DNA of 64,000 nt from Stropharia rugosoannulata (taxonomy: Eukaryota; Basidiomycota; Agaricomycetes; Agaricales; Strophariaceae). Below are positions 23,177-32,640 of the stretch, in pieces. Positions within the stretch are counted from its first letter, which is position 1. Each line of letters starts with the position of its first letter. The stretch covers positions 3,162,001 through 3,226,000 of the forward strand of contig JANCIK010000007.1 in the NCBI GenBank assembly GCA_028532985.1. The letters run 5' to 3'. The notes below the pieces were generated by a model, which was not told the DNA's origin, ran no database searches, and was given only the letters and a program-made list of their open reading frames with translations. The position numbers and the translations under genes were made by a program.

Positions 23177-24172
23177 CTAAGTGCTTTCCAAGTTGATATC
23201 TTCGATTGTTCCTGCAAATACAGCCGCAGCATTGTCTCTGATATCACTCAAGTGCAGGTAAGCCCTCCCCGTCCGAACCTCGTACATTGCATTGCTTAAG
23301 CAATTAACTCCCATTCTTCCAAACTCGGCCTTCTCAAAACGCTTGACAAGTTCTGGCCAGCTTGTCACGGGGTTGTCAGCATCTAACATATTCCGACCCA
23401 TGATGTTCCACCACACTGTGTACCAGTCCTCCTCGCATACCTGGGAATCAAAGCAGATGTCGTCATGAACAAGTCTGGGTGGCTTGCATGCCAAAGTGTG
23501 AATATGCCGGTTCATATTGTCTTTGGCTTTGGCCATAATTAGCAATGCGGTTGGTCCAATCCTACTTGCATCCTCCAAGTTGATTGCACTGAATGGTTCA
23601 TCGAGCAGCCGATTGAAAGCCCGTGCAGCAAATGTGCGTGTGTTAAACTGGTAAGAAAGTTCAACAAGCTGAATGACAGAGAAGCGATAGAAGTTGTCCT
23701 CGATCTCCTTAATTGCATACTGCATGAGAGCTGGCGCAAGTAGGTACTGAGCAAGCCGAAGAATCCTTGGAATCATTTCGGTCAATTTTGACTTATCGGG
23801 AAAACCAACATGGCTTTATGCACTCCCATAAATAAAAAATACAATAATAGTGACCAGATGACCTACGATGCATATGCCCAGAGTGCAAAGACTTCAAACT
23901 CGGCTTCGTCTGTCTCCGAAATCCGAATGGGATCGTCTTCTGTCCTTCCCGAGCCTTTTTTAAATGCAGTGTCTTCATATGTTTCGAAAAAGGAAGAAGT
24001 CCGCGCCAAAGCACGCATTTCAAGATAATAAATTGTACTATTTATCTAGTTCATGTCTTGAGTAAGACATAACGGTCATATTACAGTGAAAAGAAACAGG
24101 AATAATTACTTGAATGTAATGAGTACCGTGCTTTGCATCCCATAGCTTCGGGTTTGTCGTATGCTGTGGCAT
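23177..24172 (-). CDS. BTB/POZ-domain protein carried by the transposon
   Basis: Three exons, 24172-24110, 24045-23867 and 23813-23177, encode 292 aa. The N-terminal two-thirds of the BTB fold is visible: LWDAKHGTHYIQINSTIYYL, then RALARTSSFFETYED, then DDPIRISETDEAEFEVFALW. These correspond to the strand-helix-strand order of basidiomycete BTB proteins, with the ILRLAQYLLAPALMQYAI helices following. The remainder is a helical C-terminal region typical of the fungal family. BTB domains mediate homodimerisation and partner binding, for example with cullin-3. Substrate and role are unknown. The gene lies wholly between the TIRs and diverges from the transposase, so it travels with the element. 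The acceptor CATAAAG at 23814 was chosen because the nearer AG gives a stop. Confidence 0.72.
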
Positions 24173-24350
24173 TATTCCAGTGAGGAAGTTTCTGTAACTG
24201 TGCTACTCTTTTATATCTATCTTATAGCGGATATAACGTGGATAAATGTCGCTGCTTTAATGCAGGAGAAACTGTGTGTTTATGACCGACTACCTTCCGT
24301 GTAAATCTATAAAAACAACAGATTGAACATTTTACCATAGTTTTATCTCG

Positions 24351-26353
24351 ATGACAATTCCAGATAAGTTTCACGAGCTTCCACGGCTATCTGACGCTCA
24401 AGGAAACAGACACATATGGCCAACACAAGTAGTCTCGGCGCACAACTCTATTTCCCACTTGTATTCGCAGGCAATCCGATTACTACACCAGGACGACATT
24501 GATACCATCCGAGTGGCATTCCACATCGATTCCATAACTTCAGATGCTATTCCGTTATTAATTGCTCTTGAGTCTGAGGTGTCTCATAACAATTTGCCTC
24601 TCCCATTGACGTGGTTGCACTCAGCTGCAGAGGTTCTTGGAAAGCTAATAGTGGCCCTCCGTCAACGAGCCCATATTGGCGAGCACAGGTTGGTTTGTCA
24701 TCTTGTATTTACCAATGTGCATCGTTGATAACATACTTATGTTTTAGTGAGGAGACTAATGTATTTGTACCCAAGCTCATAGCTGAAACGCGCTCCAAAC
24801 GACGTGGGCCAGCTTCAAAAACAATTGACATTAATTTCTTATGTGAGGCAGTATCGGCTCAGCGAGAAATCAAGCTCTGCGACCTTGCTTCACTTGTTGG
24901 GGTTCACCGTAACACTTTACGCAGGTATATGAAGCGCAACAATATTGCAAAGACATACACAGATCTCAGCAGTGAAGATCTTGACACACTGCTCCGTACA
25001 TTCAAAGAGAAAAAACCAAATGCTGGGCTTCGATATGTCACGGGCTTTCTGCGAAAAAATGGCCTTCGCATCAGGCAACAACATGTGGTTGCTTCATTAC
25101 GGCGTATTGATGGTCTAGGCAGATCACTTCGTCTCCGTAAGCCCACTAGACGACGCAAGTATACAGTTAAGCGACCACATGCTCTTTGGCATCTTGACGG
25201 GCATCACAAGCTTATCCGATGGGGGTTTGTTATTCATGGGTTTGTTGATGGATACAGCCGCACGGTACGCTCAGTTTGACTTATCTAAAACAAATTTGGG
25301 ATATAGTTCTAATTTCACTTTGTTTGTTAATAGGTAGTTGCTCTGCGTGCTAGCACAAATAATCGTGCATCAACTGTCCTTGACTTGTTTCTATCTTCAA
25401 TCAATGAATTTGGCATGCCTTCACGCCTTCGTGGAGATCGGGGTGGGGAGAACATGGCATGTGCAATCTATATGATCTTACGACGCGGCCCAAATAGAGC
25501 AAGCTTCATGTGGGGATCGTAAGGATATATTAAGTCTTATCTCTAAAACATGTTTCTCATCTATTAATACCTTAGATCAACACGTAACACACGGATTGAA
25601 AGAATATGGGTTGAGGTGGGAACTCACTTTGCTCGTCAATGGAGAGCTTTTTTTACGCGTCTGGAACGTTTACATCATCTGGACACTGGCAACTTGACAC
25701 ATCTATGGCTTCTTCAGACTCTGTTTCTTGATTCAATTAACACTGATTGTGACGACTTTACGAAAACATGGAACAGCCATCCAATACGTGGAGCCGGAGG
25801 AAGCCCAAATGCACGTATCTTTACATCAATCAATAGATGTTGTAAATTAATGAAGCTCTATTTTTAGGATCTACGGCTCATTGGCCAAGCTCGATTTGGC
25901 ATCTACCGAGATGACTGTGATGGAGTTCATCCTGAAACTATTAATCAATACTACGGTACCGACAGAGAAAACCGGCAAATGGCTGCAGAAGCAAATCCCA
26001 CAGTTGAGGACCTTGCTTCGAAGATCTATAGTGGACAGGATGATGAGACTCGACATGATGGAGTTGATGTCAAGCAGGGATCCAGCCCATTTCCGACACA
26101 AGAAGTTGAGACCCTGTTCTATCATGTTCTGGAGAACATAATAAAGGCAAAGGTAATTCCAGCAGGACTTGGTCTTTTGGAGGAGGAATGGAATGACACT
26201 GTATATCCGGTGTCGGAAATTCTTAGTATAGGTGTTCGATCTCGCAAGACAGTCGAAATTGAGTTACGAGATTCTTTGTGGTATCAGAGAGCGGTTCTCT
26301 GGGGTCAAGCCATTAGTGTTCTTCAGCAATTTTACGAATCCAATCATATTTAA
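24351..26353 (+). CDS. DDE integrase-core transposase
   Basis: Five exons, 24351-24688, 24748-25264, 25334-25518, 25576-25810 and 25868-26353, encode 586 aa. A helix-turn-helix-like segment (LASLVGVHRNTLRRYMKRN) lies at about 155-175. It is followed by a retroviral-integrase-like core with candidate acidic residues in HLDGHHK, RGDRGGEN and RIERIW, and the connecting GFVDGYSR. The C-terminal region is acidic and helical. Four junctions are GT-AG. The fourth intron begins GCACGT and would be GC-AG, and it is required to keep the frame through SPN/DLRLIGQ. The element's name is unknown to me; the core resembles integrase-core proteins scattered through basidiomycete and animal genomes. Confidence 0.75.
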
Positions 26354-26575
26354 TAATGATACAAATTATTATAAACAGATGTAATATTAACATGTTGTGT
26401 TAAATGTGGTACAAACATCGTATCAAGACTTGGAATGTACAGGGCACAAATCCTGAAATAGAATCGAGATAAATCTATATAAAATGATACCCAAAGGTCG
26501 AAGGAGACATCCACCAGCTCGTCTTTCAATTCTTTGCTCTTCTATTTATCCATCTACACTTGCCAGGCAGTAATT

Positions 26576-28199
26576 ATGGAACAAGTGTTCTGTCGAGGCG
26601 TCACCAACGGCAAACCTTGCGATTGCGAAGCATTCTTGGCACCTGATAGTCGGGACTCAAGCACTCTATTACGCTGTGTTGAGTGCAACCATGGCCCAAG
26701 TAAGCATCCAAGTCAGCATTCATCCTCAGTTCCTGTATCTACACCTGCGCCTACACAATCCACCAATGCTAAGCCTTCTAATTCTGTTGCGGCTACCACT
26801 GCTGGGAACGTGAAATCATCCAGAGACAGCGTGCTATCTATTTTTACACAGACTCTATCAGCTGCCGGAAAGCCCACCACACTTTCGTCATCTGTTTCAC
26901 AGCGCTCCGAGCCACTTCCTCAGATGCGCAACACTGATCGGGTGCGTGATGCTGTACAAGAGTCTCGCCAAGGCTATCGACCAGCAACTGGCTCTGTTGC
27001 TCCGAAAAAGCTTGTTGTGAGTATACATTCAAATTGAAATACTATAGCTAATCATCATACTTCAGCATAGCTCCAATGTTTCCAGCGAGCGGACCATGGC
27101 ATGGGTGGCATTACTTATTGACGGAATTGGTCCTAATAAGTCTCTTCCTTCGTCTAAGCCTATATCACCAGCTGTTATGTCCACGCTTGAAAGCATTGGC
27201 TGTGCGAAGCATGGGAGCATTGCGTTCAATGAAACCTGGTCGCATGATGAATGCACAAAATTTCTTGCAGATCTTTTCCCAAACCCATTTAACTTTGCGA
27301 TGGAGAAACTTGGAAAGGCGACCCGCAACTCATCCAAAAGTATATGGTCGATTGTCTCTCAGGAGAACCGAAAGCTCCTACTTGTTGAAAAAGATTGCCC
27401 CACTGGTGCAGATCTCTGGTTTTACCGTGCTGGAAAGAAGAACGGGAAGTCCGAGGGCCATCTCATTATCAGTGCGTTGTTTTTTTCTATAACAAATCAC
27501 ACACTAAAATGTAACAGCTTTGAAGAAAGCTATTCCCAAGGCAATTCGTGACTCTTGGCTACCGGATGTTGTTCCATCGTCAGATGCAATGGAAGCAGAT
27601 CTTGAAGACACCTTAGATCTCACACAGGCGACTGGAACAGAAGACTCTGGCTCGGAAGGTGCGATCTTTTCTTTATTACTAAATGTCATTAACCAAAGTC
27701 AACTATAGTATCTGAATTGCCTCGTTCAGAAATGTCCATAACTCGCACCCGTTTGGCGAAGCGCTCCCGTGAATCTGTTGACTACATTCCAATTAGTAGC
27801 TCAAGCAGCGACTCTGACAATGACAATCATTCACACAAGCGGATGCGTTTAGGTAATGTAATATACCTGTAGCAATTCGAAATATTATACTGATTTTGCT
27901 CACAATTTATTTCAGATAAAGCCGGGAAGGCCAAAGCGATGTCTCGGGACGATAATGTCAAAGGAAGTACTGCTGATCATGCAGAGGTCAGTATGGGCAA
28001 TGAAACATTAGGTGACATCCTCAATCCTGTTGCCGAGTGCGAAATGTGCGCCTCTAGAAAGCCTGTGTCGCTGGCACCTCAGTATGTTGAGCCAGACAGT
28101 AAAATGTCCATCTGGAGTGACTTAGATGAGGTCAGAGACCGTCGACATCTGTTGAATCCGTGGGATGATAACTACCGACCTCTTCTTCTTTCTGTGTAA
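26576..28199 (+). CDS. Transposon-encoded accessory protein, unknown function
   Basis: Five exons, 26576-27016, 27066-27471, 27518-27658, 27709-27852 and 27916-28199, give 471 aa with all phases consistent. The N-terminus has closely spaced Cys/His residues (FCRGVTNGKPCDCEAF ... LRCVECNHGPSKH) that could bind zinc, then a Ser/Thr-rich linker. The globular middle contains MAWVALLIDGIGPNKS and WSHDECTKFLADLFP. The C-terminal half is acidic and Ser-rich with short basic patches (KRSRES, HKRMR), suggesting a nuclear protein. Its place beside the transposase between the TIRs suggests a second protein needed for, or regulating, transposition. That is inference. No family is recognised. Confidence 0.6.
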
Positions 28200-28912
28200 A
28201 GATCACATTCATGATTTCTAGCTTAGCATAGAATACGAGCAAATGCTCAACATACAGTCGTTTAATTACACTCCTTCATAGTATAGAAGTCTTACACTCT
28301 CTTAGTTAGCTCGTTTTTACAATAAATTCCAGTTAATTTGTAAAGAAACTTTGGTCTTGTTCACCCTCGGTTCAACTTTGTATAAGTAAGATTCAATTCG
28401 TTTACTTGAGTAATTTAAAGTGTTCATTGTAAAAATGCTACTCTCTAAAGTATTAGCTCTATATTATGGGTGTAATGGACCGGTGTACCACTCTGATGTA
28501 TGAGTCGGGGCGGGGGCGATCACATCAGTTGGGGGGGGGGGGGACGCGTGGGAATATGGTGCAAATAACTCACCATACGGCGCTGCCTTTCGGCGTTTTC
28601 AACTTCTCCCTGACAAATGGCAAAGTAATAATCAAAAATCCCTGCCTTTCAATCCCGCTCAAAGTTGGATACAGACCGAACTTTTGGTCATATAAATCAT
28701 ATTTACCCCAATATCGTCAGCATTCTACCGACGAATTCCATATTAACCCTATTCGCGAATATAATTTGTCTCCTCCAGTTTTTACACTGAAATCTTCCAA
28801 GGATCCTGAAGGAAAAAACCGCCACATTACGGTACCCGAGAACGAGCTGATGTCTTACGGTCTATGTCGTACCATGTTATATTTATGAAACGGATGTTTG
28901 TATTACCTCTCT

Positions 28913-29221
28913 TCATCGAGGGCATCTGAATATATGTTGCAGTTTGTACAATCCAATTAGGTGTGCTAATGCGAATCTTAAAAACACGTGTATACAATTA
29001 GAGAATGCAGCAGACAACGAAAAGGTAGGCTTCTCTGGGGTCCATAGTTTGGGCACTTGGATGATATGTATGACAAGTGCATGGGCTAGGTCACAGTCAA
29101 CTGCGTACAGTAGGGCCGGTGCTGTCAGTGCATTGGTATGTAAGAAGATATAAAGAGTGTAGAGATATGGGCGTACATCTTGGAGATTTTGTCGAATGGC
29201 TGCGGTGCCTGCTGCTGTCAT
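28913..29221 (-). CDS. Small convergent reading frame downstream of HET copy 1
   Basis: An about 100-codon frame facing the HET gene tail-to-tail. It contains a hydrophobic stretch (LYIFLHTNALTAPALLYAVD) and then LAHALVIHIIQVPKLWTP. A TATA-like element (tttata on the plus strand, 29257-29262) lies 36 nt upstream of the ATG. Equivalent frames occur at 58103-58345 and 46720-46917. The function is unknown. It may be a small membrane protein, the 3' exon of a longer gene, or a chance frame in duplicated DNA. Confidence 0.33.
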   Translation of the reverse strand: MTAAGTAAIRQNLQDVRPYLYTLYIFLHTNALTAPALLYAVDCDLAHALVIHIIQVPKLWTPEKPTFSLSAAFSNCIHVFLRFALAHLIGLYKLQHIFRCPR

Positions 29222-30860
29222 GGCTGAATTACGAGAAACAGACGGAGAGCGGAGAATTTATACATCACGTTCTATTAATAATGCTGCTCATTACTAGGCG
29301 ATCACACTGCTCCCATATTCCCTGTCCTGTGCGAACACTTGTATTATGATACATTAAGTAATGCTACAGAGGAGTAACTGCCAGTGTAGAGTATGCATAG
29401 ACAACGGTATGGACAAGGTTTAGGCCGCCAAGACTTACCAACATTGTTCGTCCACGTCAGGTTTACGTAGATCACGATCACCTAGACGAAGGCAAGCAAG
29501 GAACAAGGCTCGCATCTCGCCGCAGTCAGAATCAGAATACTCCCCATTCGTGGGGGCAAGAGGCAGGGGAGGCCGAGGCCGTGGCCAACAGTGAACACCC
29601 GCAGATCCTTGGAGAGACAACGGGCCGCAGCACAGAAAGCAAGAGCACCAAAAGCACCCGAATTAACCTATATAGATACATCAAACAGCAAAGCTAGAAA
29701 GGACAAAAAGGCGAAGAACAATATAACACGAAAGCGAAAGAGGGTACACGTACTATTCCCCAGGTGCTAGAAGCGCCATCCATGGTGCCCATGCAACACA
29801 TGCCGCGTGAGCAGCAACAAGAACGGGAGATGGCGGCAAGCGGTTCGGGGCAAACGAAAGAATGAGCGCCAGCGCCCTGGAAGAAGATGCAGTGATAGTG
29901 GAAGGCGAGTTCCTGGCGAGAGCCAGGGCAAGCGTCTGACGCAGCAATGCCCAGAGGTGTGCTAGCTGGTGGACCGGGCAGCTGGTTGTCAAAAGCGGGT
30001 GGGTGCGGAATTATACAGACGTCGATATACTGGTTGAAATTGATATGGGCGCCAATGTAGGCGTAAAGGGAGAAGCAGAGACGTTGAAACTAGACATGGT
30101 GTTCTGTTCGTCGAAGATGCGTAAGGGTTAGTTTATATAATGCATTGGATGAAAAGTCGACCGGCAATTGGATTACAATGTATTATTTATATTTCGTTGT
30201 AGTGTGGCCGAATGGGCTAGTCTGTTGAGAAGATAAATCAGTACTCAAATTAAAATGCTCAACACTGCATGTCACCTCCCTGTATCCAAAAGACATTTGT
30301 ACCTGCATTTCGTTTGATTCGTGAACCAGGAAATTGTTGTGATTGAGATAATATCAATCATCTGTGAGACTCTGCGTGTGAGCCGCGTCGTAGCAATATG
30401 CGGTAGTCCGGTCAGAATAATACAATACTTCACGCCAGCGATGCTAGGCACGAGCGCTGAAGCATTGTGGACGTTAAAAAAGGCGTGTGTGTGCGTGATA
30501 TAAAACAGGAGAACAGACCAGAGGCGGTGACGCACCTTCCCTGGCCCTATTCTGCAAGCATCACGCAAAGTGTCCAATGTTCTATCGACCAGAGACAGTA
30601 AATGCAGTCGCGCTGGCCGTAGGCCTACCTACATACGGCCAAAGCCTTCAATCTACGTGGGCCCTCCCTCCTCCACTGCTTGTTGGCATACCAAGCCCTC
30701 GTCACTGACTCTTCACGTTTGTAACACTGCCATGACTCTTGAAAGCTTGACACGGCGTCAGGCCCTAGGCGCGTGGGTAGAGGAGAAGGCCGGGAGGCGT
30801 TAACGCAGAGGTGGTCAGTGACAAGGGTGGTGAAGGCCTCATCTTTGCATGTCACTGTAG
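29222..30860. repeat. Cassette 1 downstream flank
   Basis: Non-coding or decayed DNA that recurs after HET copy 3 (58346-60338 and 61011-61365) and in part after copy 2 (46918-47995). The right end, about 30570-30840, matches 61095-61360 closely (shared ttgttggcataccaagcc, gaggccctaggcgc and gtcagtgacaagggtggt). The minus strand shows open GC-rich stretches at 29435-29992 but no recognisable protein. Confidence 0.6.
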
Positions 30861-31237
30861 TCCATGCCTATGGCGGGTGGATGTCCAGCGGACATCGGAG
30901 AGTGATGTACTAGCTCTACCTTGGGCACACTCAAACCGAGCTCGGTCAAAGGTAGCGTGATTCGTGTTATCAATAAATATCAAGATTCAAGGCTGATCAC
31001 TATGTAGGGTACATCACTCGATACTGCGGACGCGAGAGCAGGGTGGGCGAAAGCGCGGAGCGCTTCCCGACCCGAGGAGCGATCCGATCCGGGGGGGGCA
31101 AGGCAAGCTGCGATACCCGCTTTCTAGGAGTGCGACGACGCAACGCATGAGCCTTGTTACCCGTGTATTAGGAGGCGGACTTGGTGAAAGTGATCATTTA
31201 TGGCGTGCTTACCAGTGAGTGCATTTATTATTGTTAA
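30861..31237. other. Unassigned DNA flanking the DIRS-like element
   Basis: Includes a GC-rich patch with a G-run at about 31091-31098. It probably contains the 3' terminus of the retroelement, whose split or inverted repeats I could not delimit. Confidence 0.35.
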
Positions 31238-32640
31238 TCAGCGGCGACCGCTCAGAACGGTTTTTGAAGCGGACATGATGTATTTTGAGAAGGCCTCGTG
31301 AATGCCGGGATTTGCCTGAATGAAAGGTGTCATGATCTGGGCGTGTTTCCTCAAGTACCGTCGCTGCTCCAGCGACCCATGACCTTCATTGCCTCGACTG
31401 GCATCCCGCGCAGCAGGTAGAAGAGGGTTGCTCCTATCCGGATGCCATGTCCCTGCAGCGGGTCCAAGCCGGCTGCTCGTGCTGCCATGGCCAGCCGTTT
31501 TATAAAATGCGGTTTGGTGAGTGGACGGAGCTGTCCCTTATGTCGATACGCAAAAAGGTGATGGGTCTGGGATGGACTGTTGACCTTCAAGTGATTGGCC
31601 ATTGCCTCGTACGGGTCAGTAGGCCCGGGTTGACGGCTCCAGAAGACATCTTCACCTTCGATGGGTGCTGCTTTGGTTTTCGGGATATGTAAGGTTGCTA
31701 CTTCGCTGCCGTCTGCATTGGTGCTGAATTTGAGATTTTCTAGGGTGACATGTGCTGAGGATGAAAAGGTGTCAAGGCGCGGCACTGTGAACTCTCCAAC
31801 CCGAGCTGCAGCGTAGAAGGAGGTTGTTAGGCATGCAAAAACGGCCGCATCCAGGGCATCACTGAGGTTGAGGTGCTCTCTTATTGCTGTCATGAAATCT
31901 GTGGTGTACGGCTGACGCTTCTTCCGTTTCGAAGAGACTGGTGCTAGCTTTGATGCACCCTTCAAGATTGCATCGAGCTCCTTCTTATCCATCGTCCATG
32001 GTACTCCATGTAGAATGTGCCACGCCCGTACGCCCATCACATAGTTTGTCACCGCTGCTCCGGAGTATGCCCCTGCTAGGTCCGATGCAAAGGCTTCGAC
32101 AAGCATCTTATCAGCTGGTGCTCGCTGTTCTTCGGATATCCCCCGAGCATCGCAGAAGACGTGGAAAACTAAGAGGCCTGAACTATATGAAGTATGTGTC
32201 GACTCTTCCCATGAGGCTGATGTTACAATGAAGATTCGTTCTATGTCTGTGTCGGATAGGTTTATTTCCTTTCCATTAGTATCTCGCGCTTGCCGTGGTA
32301 GCCATGGTTTCCACAAACGAAGTCGGTCTCGTGCCAGGCAGTGCGGACGAAGTGGGGAGGGGTCTGGTGTAAGGTGTGTACTATATGCATTTGGTCTGCC
32401 TCGTACTGATGTACTACTGCCAGCAGCAGATGCGGGATTGATACTAGTGGAGGCAGCTACAGATGATCTGGAATGGGATTGTGATAATGATTTTGGCGGT
32501 GTTTGTAAGTTGATTTGTGTCTCTCTTTTTCGCTTTCTCGTTAATGACTGGGAGCTCTTCTGCAGGAGCTCTGCTTGCAGCTTACTAGTAGCACTAGTTG
32601 TCGAAGTCGACGATGAAGGGACTGAGCTCGTCTGGGATTG
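31238..32640 (-). pseudogene. Tyrosine recombinase of the DIRS-like element, frameshifted before the catalytic tyrosine
   Basis: This enzyme would integrate the circular cDNA. The core-binding domain is seen from WEESTHTSYSSGLLVFHVFC. The catalytic domain shows the first arginine in FYAAARVGEFTVP and the H-x-x-R box in GHGIRIGATLFYLL, then VMGRWSSDG. The frame then meets TGA at 31351-31353. The expected continuation, beginning with the nucleophilic tyrosine (YLRKHAQIM...), is present immediately downstream but two bases out of register, ending at 31238. The start is uncertain because the frame is open through the RT overlap and has no early Met. Expression may need a frameshift or reinitiation after the RT stop at 32594. 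Confidence 0.8.

Larger units (their letters stand above)
22999..28577 (+). mobile_element. 5.6-kb DNA transposon with about 91-bp TIRs, DDE transposase and BTB gene
   Basis: Terminal inverted repeats span 22999-23089 and 28486-28577. They begin tatggtgagttatttgcacc and contain a homopolymer C (or G) tract that differs by one or two bases between ends, then aactgatgtgatcgcc and end at agagtggta. The target site is duplicated: cggcgc(t) at 22993-22999 and at 28578-28584, so 6 or 7 bp depending on where the T is counted. Inside are a minus-strand BTB gene (23177-24172), a plus-strand DDE transposase (24351-26353) and a plus-strand accessory gene (26576-28199). All three have fully open spliced frames. 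I cannot place the element in a named superfamily. Confidence 0.88.
21200..28888 (+). pseudogene. HET-domain protein, copy 1, split by a DNA transposon
   Basis: Exons 21200-21314, 21375-21407, 21459-21668 and a fourth from 21715, with the same structure and phases as intact copy 2. The HET domain is complete before the break: YTILSHTWTKD, GWIDTCCINK and WFTRGWTLQELVAP. The fourth exon is cut after codon CT at 22999 by a 5.6-kb element, and the frame then stops within the element's end at 23004-23006. The C-terminal part resumes at 28585 (PFGVFNFSLTNG ... MSYGLCRTMLYL) to the stop at 28888. Removing the element and one target-site copy gives an uninterrupted frame, so the insertion is the only coding lesion I see. 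A truncated product retaining the HET domain could still be made. Confidence 0.85.
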
